From an uncultured Alphaproteobacteria bacterium (GTDB lineage: Bacteria; Pseudomonadota; Alphaproteobacteria; Rhodobacterales; Rhodobacteraceae): a DNA stretch of 64,000 nucleotides. Below, in pieces: positions 27,727 to 37,810 of this stretch. Position numbers and translations under genes: made by a program. Positions within the stretch are counted from its first letter, which is position 1; every line of letters starts with the position of its first letter. The notes beneath the pieces were generated by a model. It was not told the DNA's origin. It did not search any database and worked only from the letters and a program-made list of their open reading frames with translations. The stretch lies in NCBI GenBank assembly GCA_913051655.1, contig CAJXHI010000001.1:1-64000 (forward strand). Direction: 5' to 3'.

Positions 27727-28284
27727 TTAAAACAGCTGACCAAGTTGCGTTTTGGCTCTCAAGATAGAGGCGCTTACATCGTAAAAGGGAGACACATTTC
27801 CTTGCGGCAATGGCGCATTCAGCACGATCATAAACAGCAACAGCAATAGTCCGTAAATTATAAGCGTGTTATAGAGAATGAAAGACGCGCGTCGTTCGCC
27901 CCATGCAACCATAATCAGCGCTATAAAGAAAGGTGTGCTGCAATAAAATCCTACGGGTTTTAAAGAGATCGCATAAATGAGTGGTAAAATCAGAAGCCAT
28001 CCTGTTTGCAAATACTGTGAGAAAGATTTGTAGTGAACAGCATCAGCTTCGTCGAGGGCGCCAACGCGGCCCTTATGCGCCACAGCACCTTTTTTATATG
28101 CCTGGTAGAAATTACCAATAGCCACCACAGCCGTCAAAAAAAGTATAACGCGCGGCCAGCCTGTCGCGCCAAATTTATAAATTTCAATTGGTTGATTAAA
28201 TTCAAAACTCACAGCAAAGAAAATAATTGCAAGCGCCAGCCAAAACACAACCTCTATGACATCGGATGATCTATGATTTCCCAT
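27727..28284 (-). CDS. Tripartite tricarboxylate transporter small membrane subunit (TctB)
   Basis: A 185-residue membrane protein with four hydrophobic helices: VEVVFWLALAIIFFA region, RVILFLTAVVAIGNFY after GATGWPR, a helix pair LLILPLIYAISLKPVGFY and SFILYNTLIIYGLLLLLF. The GATGWPR turn and overall pattern are typical of TctB proteins. It ends ten bases before the large-subunit start and follows the interrupted binding-protein gene by 73 bases. It completes the membrane complex with TctA. Confidence 0.8.
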   Translation of the reverse strand: MGNHRSSDVIEVVFWLALAIIFFAVSFEFNQPIEIYKFGATGWPRVILFLTAVVAIGNFYQAYKKGAVAHKGRVGALDEADAVHYKSFSQYLQTGWLLILPLIYAISLKPVGFYCSTPFFIALIMVAWGERRASFILYNTLIIYGLLLLLFMIVLNAPLPQGNVSPFYDVSASILRAKTQLGQLF

Positions 28285-28357
28285 AGCTTTTTCTCATTCA
28301 AAGAAAACATATGCCCGCAGCAAAACCACGGGCACGATTGCATGTCGGTTCAAGACC

Positions 28358-29386
28358 TTATTTTACGTCTAAACCCATATTTTTGTAAACTTCACGATAC
28401 TGTGTTACAGCGGCATTGATCATGTCAATGGCTCCATCCGTATCACGATAGCTGTCAATCACATTCATGAATTTGCTTTCGTTATACGCCTGATAGCTTT
28501 CTTGACAGTACGCTCGCTGAAAGGCCCATTTCAACCAATCCACGCGGTCCGCCGGCGCGTCTTTATGCACATAAAAGCCACGGAAGCGTAGAAGCGGTTC
28601 AAAATCCATACCCATTTCTTTGTGGGTTGGAACGTCGGAAAACGCGCCTGGACGTTCATTGAACACTGTCAGGATTGGTTTAAAGTTTCCAGCGTCCAAG
28701 AAATTGCGCACATCACCTGGCTGTTCAAAAAGCGCATCTACCTGTCCACCGAGCAATGCGCCATAACGTGGCGCACCTTTATCAAAAGAGATCTGCTGGA
28801 TTTCCATATCCGACGCGTCGGTGATGAATTTCATGATAACGCGTTCCATCGACCCTTCTTTGGATACATTCGCGATGGTCGCTTTACCATCCTGCGCACG
28901 AACCCATTCTACAAAACTTGGCCAATCGCTGTAACGCGTTTCGTTGCTGCGGATATAAATCTGCGAAAAAGTCACCTGCGAAATCACCAATGGGATAAGG
29001 TCAACTGCTGGGTTTGGGCGAGAAGAGTCCAAAGCGTGCGCAGACGACGCATCGTCAATATGCTCAAGTACGGTATATCCGTCGGTCGGTGCTGCCATGT
29101 AGGCGGTCAGCCCAACGGTACCAGAACCACCTGGCTTGTGGTCGCGGTTTATGCTTACAGAAGTTAGGTCTGTTACCGCTTACGCCATAGCAGCAGCCAC
29201 CTGACCCGATCCTCCGCCAGGTCCGTAAGGAACAATCATCGTAAGGGCACGGTCAGGAAACCCGTTGGGGCCTTTCATACTAGCTTGGCTTACGCGACAT
29301 TCTTCTGCCAGAGCCATATTTGCAAGGCCGCTCAAGCCGAACGCCAACATTGCCACTGACATTTTACGTTTTATTCCTAAAGTCAT
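28358..29386 (-). pseudogene. TctC-type periplasmic binding protein interrupted by one in-frame stop
   Basis: The whole 1029-base frame encodes a TctC/Bug-family binding protein: signal peptide (MLAFGLSGLANMALA), the MIVPYGPGGGSGQVAAAMA ligand-loop region, HKPGGSGTVG, DVPTHKEMGMDFEP and a normal C-terminus ending MGLDVK. Codon 69 (29182-29180) is TAA, directly after AAAMA; before and after it the frame is unbroken and family-like (AVTDLTSVSINRDHKPGGSG). A single substitution in a Gln/Glu/Lys/Tyr-type codon explains it. Without suppression only a 68-residue fragment is made. Since the rest is well kept, the change is recent or a sequencing error, or translation is rescued by readthrough. Confidence 0.82.
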
Positions 29387-29802
29387 AACGTTCTCCCAAT
29401 CGTTATATTTTTACCCTCAATACCTTAGAATCGCGGTATGATTTGTCGATAAGTCAATAATAGCCTGAAAAATAGCGCTTTAACGACAAAATTGTAATCA
29501 AACCCACCCAAATATGCGTTTAAGTTTTTATATTCCGACAAAATTGACTACGTTTTCTAAATCAAATTTATACCATCGGTTCAAAATTTAAATCAGACTC
29601 CCATTCAATATTCAAAGGCCATATGTTTGATTTACACTGCAGAATTTAGATGTCTACTAGCGCTGTGCTTCTTAATCGCACAGAAACCAAAATACTAAGA
29701 AGCTGATAAGAAATGTCATGTTAACATCAGCTCTTGAACGGCATGCAAAAGCCTTTAGACTTTGCACTATGAAAAGATGTCAGCTTTCAAGGAACATATG
29801 CT
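29387..29802. promoter_or_regulatory. Divergent promoter region with repeated CGACAAAATTG motif
   Basis: 416 bases between the leftward transport operon and the rightward PhyH-family gene, without an ORF. The 11-base word CGACAAAATTG occurs at 29484-29494 and again at 29536-29546 (52 bases start to start, about five helix turns). An inverted TTGTCG core lies near 29443. These could be operator half-sites for an unlinked regulator. The region is very AT-rich and should contain promoters in both directions; I cannot place -10/-35 boxes with confidence. Confidence 0.4.
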
Positions 29803-30600
29803 ATGGGCCAACTAACAGATCAAACAACTGTACTTGAATTCAATCAAAAAGGCGTGACTGTTTTAAACGGTATCTTTAGCGAGTGGGTCGATGTTTTGCG
29901 CAAAGGCATTGACGCCAATATGAAAAACCCTGATCCAAACGCACGCATTTATAAGGGTGATGAAGGTAAAGGGCGGTTTTTCGTCGATTACTGCAATTGG
30001 AACCGCATTCCCGAATATAAGGATTTTATTTTCAACTCTCCCGCTGCGGCTGTAGCAGCGGAGCTAATGAACAGTCAAACAGTCCAACTTTTTCACGAAC
30101 ATGTTCTCGTCAAAGAGGCACAAACGGGGGTACCCACCCCTTGGCATCAGGACGCGCCCTATTACTGTGTCGATGGACCGAAAACCATAAGCCTATGGAT
30201 CCCACTGGATGATGTGCCAAGAGAAACAACATTAGAATTTTTGGTCGGCTCCCACAAATGGGGAAAATATTACCTACCTCAGAGATTTGATGGGTCTGCA
30301 TTAAACGAACATGACACGCTTGAAAATATCCCTGATATCAATGCCGATAGAGATGCCTATGACATCGAAGGATGGGCTGTCGGACCGGGCGATGCTATCG
30401 CTTTTGATTTTCGCACCATCCACGGAGCGCCCGCTAACACAAGCCAAAGCATACAGCGGCGCGCCTTTTCTCTTCGCCTACTCGGCGATGGGATCCGCTT
30501 CGCACGACGCGACGGCATCATGACCTCTCCCCCCTTTAAACAAGTTAGGCTTCAGCATGGGGATGAGTTGGTTAGCGAAGAATTTCCGATGCTGATCTAA
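29803..30600 (+). CDS. Phytanoyl-CoA dioxygenase (PhyH) family oxygenase
   Basis: A 265-residue Fe(II)/2-oxoglutarate oxygenase. The facial triad is visible: His and Asp in TPWHQDAPYYCVDG (about residue 113), and the distal His in FRTIHGAPANTS (about 207), followed by the 2-oxoglutarate-binding Arg in RRAFSLRLLGDG. ISLWIPLDD and FLVGSHKWG are typical PhyH-family strands. AAGGAACATATGCT precedes the ATG. Substrate unknown; the next gene is a Gfo/Idh-type dehydrogenase, suggesting a short catabolic operon for a modified sugar, amino acid or osmolyte. Confidence 0.8.
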   Translation: MGQLTDQTTVLEFNQKGVTVLNGIFSEWVDVLRKGIDANMKNPDPNARIYKGDEGKGRFFVDYCNWNRIPEYKDFIFNSPAAAVAAELMNSQTVQLFHEHVLVKEAQTGVPTPWHQDAPYYCVDGPKTISLWIPLDDVPRETTLEFLVGSHKWGKYYLPQRFDGSALNEHDTLENIPDINADRDAYDIEGWAVGPGDAIAFDFRTIHGAPANTSQSIQRRAFSLRLLGDGIRFARRDGIMTSPPFKQVRLQHGDELVSEEFPMLI

Positions 30601-30658
30601 TATCCATACAAATCATAAGTAATGTCACACACAAAGTGACCAGAAAGATGGCATCACA

Positions 30659-31636
30659 ATGACGAAAGAACTGAACTGGGGCATACTTGGCGCGTCCCAT
30701 TTTGCAAAAAATTTCATACTACCTGCGATTATGGTATCAAAGGGAAATACTCTCGCAGCACTGGCAACTAGTGAATCCGAGAAAGCAGTCCCATTTCAAA
30801 CGGTACAATCGTCTCTGCGTATTTATAACCATTATGATATGCTGTTGGCAGATCAAGGAATAGACGCGGTTTACATTCCGCTCCCCAATACGCTTCATGT
30901 GGAATGGACAAAAAGGGCGGTGGCCGCTGGAAAACATGTTCTCACGGAAAAACCAATCGCCATGCATGCGCAAGAGATTGATGACCTTATCAACTTGCGC
31001 GATTCATCCGGCCTTTTGATTGCCGAAGCCAATATGATTTTACATCATCCGCAATGGCATTACGCCAAAGAACTTTATGAAAGCGGTATCATCGGAACAA
31101 TTTGGTCTGTGGACAGCGTATTTTCCTATAACAATGCCGCCGATCCAGGCAATATCCGCAACCGGCCCGAAACGGGTGGAGGAAGCCTACCTGATATTGG
31201 CGTCTACACCTTTGGCTCTACGCGCTACGTAACAGGAGAGGAACCAACTGAAATCTTATCTGCAGATATTAAATGGGAAAACAATGTCGATATTTGGTCC
31301 CATATTTGTGCAGATTTTCCCAGTTTTCGGTTTTCCAGCACCACATCCATGCGACTGGCACCACGACAAGAAGTGACCTTCCATGGCGAAAAAGGCTACA
31401 TACAATTGACAACCCCATTTAATACCCAAGTGTTTTCGCAAGCTGAGGTAGCGATTTGGCGCAATGATATGACAGTGGACACAAAACGTTTCCCTTCAGA
31501 CAATCATTATGTGCTGCAGTTTGAGAACTTTCAAAATTCAGTATCAAACGGAACGCCTTATCCCTGTCCGTTGGAGTTTTCGCAAGGCACGCAGCGCATG
31601 ATTGACATGAGCTTTGCTAAAACTGCGGATGGATGA
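30659..31636 (+). CDS. Gfo/Idh/MocA family oxidoreductase
   Basis: A 325-residue NAD(P)-dependent enzyme. N-terminal Rossmann region LNWGILGASHFAKNF, then DAVYIPLPNTLHVEW and the EKP motif GKHVLTEKPIAMHA with its catalytic Lys. The C-terminal domain carries TGGGSLPDIGVYTFGS, which supplies the usual Asp/His active-site pair region (DIGVY). It resembles dimeric dihydrodiol/xylose dehydrogenase-like members. It starts 58 bases after the PhyH gene in the same direction and probably shares its transcript. Confidence 0.8.
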   Translation: MTKELNWGILGASHFAKNFILPAIMVSKGNTLAALATSESEKAVPFQTVQSSLRIYNHYDMLLADQGIDAVYIPLPNTLHVEWTKRAVAAGKHVLTEKPIAMHAQEIDDLINLRDSSGLLIAEANMILHHPQWHYAKELYESGIIGTIWSVDSVFSYNNAADPGNIRNRPETGGGSLPDIGVYTFGSTRYVTGEEPTEILSADIKWENNVDIWSHICADFPSFRFSSTTSMRLAPRQEVTFHGEKGYIQLTTPFNTQVFSQAEVAIWRNDMTVDTKRFPSDNHYVLQFENFQNSVSNGTPYPCPLEFSQGTQRMIDMSFAKTADG

Positions 31637-31670
31637 AAACTCAACCAACTTGACCGAAGGATTGGGCGAA

Positions 31671-32657
31671 TGACGGTGATTGAAGACTAACCTGAACGCT
31701 TTACCTAACACTATTTCTGGACCTTCTGCTTGGCGCAGGGATGACCTTCAAGATCACAAAATTGAATGGTTGATCCATTTGCATCGAGATCACATCCACG
31801 AATTTGAAACTGCCGCATAGCATTACCTGTCCCTTGGTCGCGATATTGGCATCATAACAAAAGAGGATTTCCTAACCCCACTTTTCCCAACAATCTCAAA
31901 AAATTTAACCGGTTACTGCTGCACAGAATTAGCGTCAAAGTCCTGCGCGGTCATAAAATGCGGCAAAATATATCCTTGGCCATTTGCGCGATATAGGGCA
32001 ACTCCGAATTATCCATGGTTGCGCATCTATCAAAGTAATGCGCGCCACAACTTTCACACGGATAGCGCGGATATCTTTGCATTAATATGTCTCAAAAACG
32101 CAAAATAGCGCGTTGACTGCTTTTTGGTGAGCGTCGAAGCAACTTACGATGAAATGCGAGCAAAACGTCATGACCATCTAGGTGATCTTTTTGATCCAAT
32201 TGCTACAGATTGCAGAGGGGAAATCTCCGAAGGCATGGCACTCTTTATGACCATCCAACCGCTCGATTAGCATAAAGGAAAGCTCACCGTATTTTATCAA
32301 GGCCAGTATATCGACAGCGCACAACCCTTTGACAAGGCCTTACGATTGACCAAAGCTCATACAGAGGCCTTGGATCATTTTGATCACTTGGCCAATGATC
32401 CATCTTTCATATCAGAATGCGTCTGGAACGAGGGAATGTACAATTTGTCTATGACCATTCCCGACTTCATGACCGAACCGATTTTGTGGATTAGACAGAT
32501 CGCGAAAATCGCCATCGCCGTTTTTCGCCTATGGCTGTCGTTGCCAAGAGATCGTGCCTTACCAGAATGTTTCAATCAACTCTGTGTAAGTATTGAATTT
32601 GGCAGCCGCGGGGAAATTGTGATACCTGACACACCGCTTCATGCACCTCTTGATTGA
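31671..32657 (+). pseudogene. Decayed TauD/TfdA-family dioxygenase
   Basis: Read through several frames, the DNA gives ISGPSAWRRDDLQDHKIEW, then SLGRDIGIITKEDF, YQSNARHNFHTDSADIFAL (HTD is the Fe-binding HxD motif), VSVEATYDEMRAKR, LFDPIATDCRGEISEG, LTVFYQGQYIDSAQ and, at the end, RLWLSLPRDRALPECF with TPLHAPLD. This order is the TauD/TfdA (clavaminate-synthase-like) oxygenase family. Several stops and at least three frame changes break it. It lies in line with the PhyH and Gfo/Idh genes and before a class III aminotransferase, so a former operon member was lost. Confidence 0.75.
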
Positions 32658-32771
32658 ACTGCAAGTCCTTGTAAGATCAATTTATGGGCTTGGCCGAAGT
32701 GGGTATACGAATGAAGATCACACAAAACCCCATAAATTTGGCGCACCAGACTTTATTTTGGAGTAAACACT

Positions 32772-34055
32772 ATGCAAACCATTACCACGCAAAGCGAATG
32801 GATCAAACGGGCCAACCGCATTCTCCCGGCAGGTGGCTTTGGAAATTTCGAACCTGATATTATCATTCGCGAAGGTAAAGGATCACGTGTTTGGGACGAG
32901 GATGGTAGGGAGTATGTGGATTACCTTATTGGATCTGGCCCGATGCTCTTGGGGCACAGCCATCCTGAGGTGTTGGAAACGATCCTAGAAACCCTTCCCA
33001 AAGGGCAGACATTTTTTGCCAATAACGCGCTTGGCGTTGAGTTGGCTGAGATCATCTGTGATGCCATGGCTTGCGGCGAACAGCTAAGATATGTCACTTC
33101 CGGAGGAGAGGCAGATATGTACGCCATGCGCCTTGCGCGAGCATTTACATGTCGTGATAAGATCGTGAAATTTGAAGGCGGGTATCACGGCATGTCAGCC
33201 GAGGCACAAATGAGCCTAGCTCCAGAACGGGGCGCAAATTTTCCCCAACCCGTACCGGACAGTGCCGGCATCCCCCAAACGGTTGCTGATGATATGCTCA
33301 TTGCACCTTTTAATGATGCCGATTATCTACGTTCCCTTTTGGCGGAATTTGACGGGCAGATTGCAGGTCTGATCGTAGAACCTTTACAAAGGATCATTCC
33401 CCCGGAAACTGGCTTTTTGCAAGCCATTCGAGAGGAATGTGATCGCTACGGAATAGTTCTTATTTTTGATGAAATTGTTACAGGATTTCGCCTAGCCTAC
33501 GGCGGTGCGCAAGAACTTTATGGAGTTGCGCCTGACCTCTGCACATTGGGTAAAGTGATCGGCGGAGGCTTTCCGTTGGCTGCAATTGCAGGGCGCAAAG
33601 ACATTATGGCGCATTTTGACAAAAACAGGGTGGGGACAGTAGGATGGCTTATGCAATTGGGTACTCTGTCTGGCAACCCAATTGCTGCAGCGGCGGGACT
33701 GAAAAGCCTTGAGATATTACGCCGCGATGGTGCGTATGAAACCATTCGTCAACACGGGAAAACTGTTATGAGCCATATCCATGACACGTTGGGGCCAACG
33801 GGTATCCATTATCAGATTGTAGGCGATCCGACATTGTTTGAGATTGTTTTTGCCGAAACCGCGCCAAAGAATTATAGGGAAGTTCAGGGAGGTAATGGGC
33901 AACAGGCAGCAGTGTGGAATTCTGTTTTAAGAGATCAAGGCGTCTTCAAGTCGCCAGGCAAAACCTATCCCAGCCTCGTTCTAAGCAAAAACGACCTTGA
34001 CACGACAAAAGAGGCAATGGTGAAAGCTGCAAAAGCGGTCGCAGAAACAATGTAG
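32772..34055 (+). CDS. Class III PLP aminotransferase (glutamate-1-semialdehyde-aminomutase-like)
   Basis: A 427-residue fold-type I PLP enzyme. Landmarks: EDGREYVDYLIGSGPMLLGH, YVTSGGEADMYAMRLARA (cofactor phosphate region), KFEGGYHGMSAEA, IVLIFDEIVTGFR (PLP Asp), and the Schiff-base Lys in LCTLGKVIGGGFPLAAIAG. The C-terminal LSGNPIAAAAG is also typical. It is HemL-like, but the catabolic context and lack of heme genes point to an amino-acid or amine transaminase. It converges on the hydantoinase gene with an 11-base gap. Confidence 0.82.
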   Translation: MQTITTQSEWIKRANRILPAGGFGNFEPDIIIREGKGSRVWDEDGREYVDYLIGSGPMLLGHSHPEVLETILETLPKGQTFFANNALGVELAEIICDAMACGEQLRYVTSGGEADMYAMRLARAFTCRDKIVKFEGGYHGMSAEAQMSLAPERGANFPQPVPDSAGIPQTVADDMLIAPFNDADYLRSLLAEFDGQIAGLIVEPLQRIIPPETGFLQAIREECDRYGIVLIFDEIVTGFRLAYGGAQELYGVAPDLCTLGKVIGGGFPLAAIAGRKDIMAHFDKNRVGTVGWLMQLGTLSGNPIAAAAGLKSLEILRRDGAYETIRQHGKTVMSHIHDTLGPTGIHYQIVGDPTLFEIVFAETAPKNYREVQGGNGQQAAVWNSVLRDQGVFKSPGKTYPSLVLSKNDLDTTKEAMVKAAKAVAETM

Positions 34056-34066
34056 GAACTGCCAGA

Positions 34067-37000
34067 TTACGTTGGAGCTTTGCCCATTCCCCCGCCTGAT
34101 GGGGTTTGCATGACAAAAACATCGCCCGGATAAACTTCGTTCTGGTCATTACCGGTGTGCTTTACATTGGTGCCGTCTGCACGTTCGATCCATTCGCGCC
34201 CCACTTCACCTGATTCACCACCATTTAAACCCACAGGGGGAACTCGGCGGTGAGAGCACAATGTAGTCACTGTCATTTGTTCTAAAAAGCGCATTTTGCG
34301 GGTGATCCCATCACCCCCATTATAGGCGCCCCTACCGCCCGATCCTTTTCGAATTGAAATCTCTTCCAAACGGACCGGGAAGCGAAATTCAAGCACCTCA
34401 GGATCAGTACTGCGTGTATTGGTCATATGAGTCTGCACAGCCGAACAACCATCAAAATCTGGCCCAGCGCCAGTCCCGCCACAAATGGTTTCATAATTCT
34501 GCAAACGCGCATTTCCCCAGACATAATTGTTCATGGTTGCTTGACTTCCTGCCATTGCACCCAACGCACAGATGAGCGCATTGCACATCAACTGACTGAC
34601 TTCTGTATTGCCAGCAATGACAGCAGAAGGATATTGCGCATTTATCATAGACCCTTTGGGAGCAATGACCTTCAGCGGCCTGAAACATCCTTCATTAAGC
34701 GGGATTTGTGCTCCAATAAGGGCACGGAAAACGTAAAGCACCACTGCATGACACACCGCCAGGGGAGCGTTGTAGTTGAAGGGATTTTTTTCAGCTGTCC
34801 CCGTGAAATCAATTTCTGCATTTTGGTTGATCTTATCCACGCGTACGGCAACACGGATATATTCGCCATTGTCCAATTCATAATCATATTTGCCATCCTT
34901 AAGCGCAGAAATGACGCGGCGTACGCTTTCAGCGGCATTATCCTGCACATGCAGCATGTACGACTGTACAACATCCAGCCCAAATTGTGCGATCATCTTT
35001 TTCACTTCGCGCACACCTGTTTCATTGGCGGCAATCTGTGCTGCCAGATCAGCAAGGTTTTCATCAATGTTCCGACATGGATAAGCGCCAGATGCCAAAA
35101 GAGTACGGATTTCCGCCTCACGCAATGTCCCCTTATCAACAAGTTTGAAATTGTCGATAACAACGCCTTCTTCTTCGATCACGCGACTGTCTGGTGGCGC
35201 AGAGCCAGGTGTTTTGCCACCGATATCCGCGTGATGCCCACGCGAGGCGACATAAAAAATTGCACGTCCAGTAGTTTCGTCAAAAACTGGTGTAATGACC
35301 GTGACATCGGGCAAATGCGTCCCCCCATTAAAAGGTGCGTTCAGCATGAAAACATCGCCCACAGCCATATCAGGATTGCGACTGATGACTGTCCGGATTG
35401 CTTCTGCCATGCTGCCAAGATGTACGGGCACATGAGGAGCATTAGCTACCAATCCACCTCTTTCGTCGAAAAGCGCACAGGAAAAATCAAGCCGTTCTTT
35501 TATGTTGACCGAATAGGCTGTATTAGCAAGTGTCGCACCCATCTGTTCTGCGATTGACATGAAAAGGTTGTTGAAAACCTCAAGCATCACAGGATCGGCT
35601 TTGGTTCCAAGCGCCTCTTTGCGCTCTAACTTACTTTGTCTTGATAGAATCAAATGACCATATTCATTGACGAATGCGCTCCAGCCAGGTTCAACGATAT
35701 TGGTGCCGGTATCCTCCTTAATGATAGCGGGGCCAAGAATCCTTTGACCAGCCCCCATGTCGGATCGATCGAACAGGGGGACCTCTTGGGATTGTCCACT
35801 GATTGTGATCTGAACGTGATCTGTAGGCTTAGCGAGTGTCTTAGAAAGCAGGTATTTTTCTTCCCTGATATCAGAGGTACCTCCGATTGCCTCTACAGCG
35901 AGGGCTTCGAAAATGACATCCTTGGTGCCTGCAGAAAACCCATATCGCGCCTTATGGGCCGCATCAAAACGATCCAAGAGCTCTTCTTTCGTGCCGAAGT
36001 CGATTTCAAGGGACTGATGCGATCCTTTTAGGCGCATGTGCGCGCGATATTCTACATGGATATCTTTGAACGCAATACCGTGAAGGATGACCTGTTCCTT
36101 GGCCTCTTGCGCCAGCTGGTGAAGCGCCTTTAGCGCATAACCGTAGTCGCTCAAAGGGCGTTCAAATTGCTGTTCCTTAAGATGGCGAATATCAGCAAGC
36201 CCCATGCCATAGGCTGAAAGAACACCCGCAAAGGGATGGATAAGAACCCGCTCAATGCACAAAGCGTCTGCGACTAGGCAGGCATGCTGCCCGCCCGCAC
36301 CACCGAAGCACTGTAATGTATAGCCTGTCACATCGTAGCCACGCTGGACCGAGATTTTTTTGATCGCGTTAGCCATATTTTCGACAGCGATGCGCAAAAA
36401 TCCTTGGGCAAGCTCACAAGGGCTTTGCTCTTTTTCGCCACTGCGTTCAGAGATGGTCTTTGCCAGCGCTTTAAATTTCTTCTCGACAATATCCACATCA
36501 AGCGGCTGGTTTGCATTCGGCCCAAAAACAGAAGGGAAATGGGATGGATGCAACTTGCCGAGCATCACGTTACAATCTGTGACCGTAAGCGGTCCACCAC
36601 GGCGATAACAGGCCGGTCCCGGATTGGCGCTCGCACTTTCAGGTCCGACCTGAAAGCGTCCATCGCGGTAGAAGAGGATCGATCCCCCGCCGGCAGCCAC
36701 CGTGTGAATATGCATCATAGGGGCGCGCAATCTGACGCCCGCTACTTCGGTTTCAAAACTCCGCTCATATTTACCCGCATAATGGCAGACATCGGTTGAA
36801 GTCCCCCCCATGTCAAATCCGATAAGCCGGTCAAAGCCTAAAGGTTCAGCTGTTTTGACCATGCCCACAACACCGCCTGCCGGACCTGACAGAATCGCAT
36901 CTTTCCCCTGGAAGAGTCGCGCATCTGTCAAGCCTCCGTTTGATTGCATAAACATAAGCTGCGTGTCATATTCGTCCCCCAATTCATCTGATACCTGCGC

Positions 37001-37660
37001 CACATATCGACGCAAAATCGGAGACAAATAGGCATCTACCACGGTAGTATCCCCGCGGCTGACCAATTTCATCAATGGCGACACCTGATGGCTGACAGAG
37101 ATCTGTGCGAACCCCTCTTCCACAGCCATAGCGGCAACGCGTACTTCGTGATCAGGATTCAAATATCCATGAAGAAAAGCGATGGCGACACTGTTGAAGC
37201 CAGCTTTTTTAGCGCGTCTCAGGGCTTCTCTTGCGCTGTTTTCATCGAGGGGGCGTATCACATTTCCATCAGCATCAAGACGTTCTTCGATTTCAGCAAC
37301 ATCTCCGTAAAGAAGGGTTGGCAGTTTGATATTGAGTTCAAACAACTTGGGCCGTGCTTGATACCCAATGCGCAGCAGATCCCCAAATCCTTTAGTAATC
37401 AACAATAGCGTATCATCGCCTTTGCGTTCCAAAAGCGCATTTGTTGCCACAGTTGTCCCCATCTTCACGTTGGCGATTAAATCTTTGGGAATTTGAGCGT
37501 GAGCAGTAAGGCCCAAAAAGGAACGTATGCCATGCACCGCAGCATCTTTGTATTGCTCTGGGTTTTCCGATAGAAATTTACGTATCTCGAAGGACCCGTC
37601 AGGCTTGCGCGCAACGATATCGGTAAATGTGCCTCCACGATCAATCAAAAACTGCCACAT
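34067..37660 (-). CDS. Fused hydantoinase A/B (5-oxoprolinase family) protein
   Basis: A 1197-residue ATP-dependent amidohydrolase containing both HyuA and HyuB domains, as in eukaryotic and many bacterial 5-oxoprolinases. The start at 37660 ([20 protein letters not shown]) places the conserved DRGGTFTD phosphate-binding motif at residues 6-13; the open frame upstream is not family-like. Further marks: [11 protein letters not shown] near 280, and the HyuB start [20 protein letters not shown] near 690 with [20 protein letters not shown]. It opens a cyclic amide such as 5-oxoproline or a hydantoin using ATP. An MFS carrier gene lies directly upstream in the same direction, a plausible importer for the substrate. 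Confidence 0.85.
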   Translation of the reverse strand: MWQFLIDRGGTFTDIVARKPDGSFEIRKFLSENPEQYKDAAVHGIRSFLGLTAHAQIPKDLIANVKMGTTVATNALLERKGDDTLLLITKGFGDLLRIGYQARPKLFELNIKLPTLLYGDVAEIEERLDADGNVIRPLDENSAREALRRAKKAGFNSVAIAFLHGYLNPDHEVRVAAMAVEEGFAQISVSHQVSPLMKLVSRGDTTVVDAYLSPILRRYVAQVSDELGDEYDTQLMFMQSNGGLTDARLFQGKDAILSGPAGGVVGMVKTAEPLGFDRLIGFDMGGTSTDVCHYAGKYERSFETEVAGVRLRAPMMHIHTVAAGGGSILFYRDGRFQVGPESASANPGPACYRRGGPLTVTDCNVMLGKLHPSHFPSVFGPNANQPLDVDIVEKKFKALAKTISERSGEKEQSPCELAQGFLRIAVENMANAIKKISVQRGYDVTGYTLQCFGGAGGQHACLVADALCIERVLIHPFAGVLSAYGMGLADIRHLKEQQFERPLSDYGYALKALHQLAQEAKEQVILHGIAFKDIHVEYRAHMRLKGSHQSLEIDFGTKEELLDRFDAAHKARYGFSAGTKDVIFEALAVEAIGGTSDIREEKYLLSKTLAKPTDHVQITISGQSQEVPLFDRSDMGAGQRILGPAIIKEDTGTNIVEPGWSAFVNEYGHLILSRQSKLERKEALGTKADPVMLEVFNNLFMSIAEQMGATLANTAYSVNIKERLDFSCALFDERGGLVANAPHVPVHLGSMAEAIRTVISRNPDMAVGDVFMLNAPFNGGTHLPDVTVITPVFDETTGRAIFYVASRGHHADIGGKTPGSAPPDSRVIEEEGVVIDNFKLVDKGTLREAEIRTLLASGAYPCRNIDENLADLAAQIAANETGVREVKKMIAQFGLDVVQSYMLHVQDNAAESVRRVISALKDGKYDYELDNGEYIRVAVRVDKINQNAEIDFTGTAEKNPFNYNAPLAVCHAVVLYVFRALIGAQIPLNEGCFRPLKVIAPKGSMINAQYPSAVIAGNTEVSQLMCNALICALGAMAGSQATMNNYVWGNARLQNYETICGGTGAGPDFDGCSAVQTHMTNTRSTDPEVLEFRFPVRLEEISIRKGSGGRGAYNGGDGITRKMRFLEQMTVTTLCSHRRVPPVGLNGGESGEVGREWIERADGTNVKHTGNDQNEVYPGDVFVMQTPSGGGMGKAPT

Positions 37661-37810
37661 TTTATATATCCAATCTATTGGGAACCACGATTTGTAGAGA
37701 CGCAAGAAATGGGTTAGCAGAGGTGCACTTCGATTTGCAAGGTAGGAGTATCTTTCTTCTGTTGAATAGAGACGCAGCAACCCATGCGTTATACTCTTCA
37801 TCTGTACATT

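Noticed and set aside
27727-28284. Considered whether TctB was also broken like tctC
   Set aside because: The frame is complete with normal helices, stop and spacing to TctA, so it is intact.
34427-35557. A 376-codon open frame on the plus strand
   Set aside because: It lies wholly antisense to the well-supported hydantoinase gene and its product has no family features; it is a codon-bias shadow.
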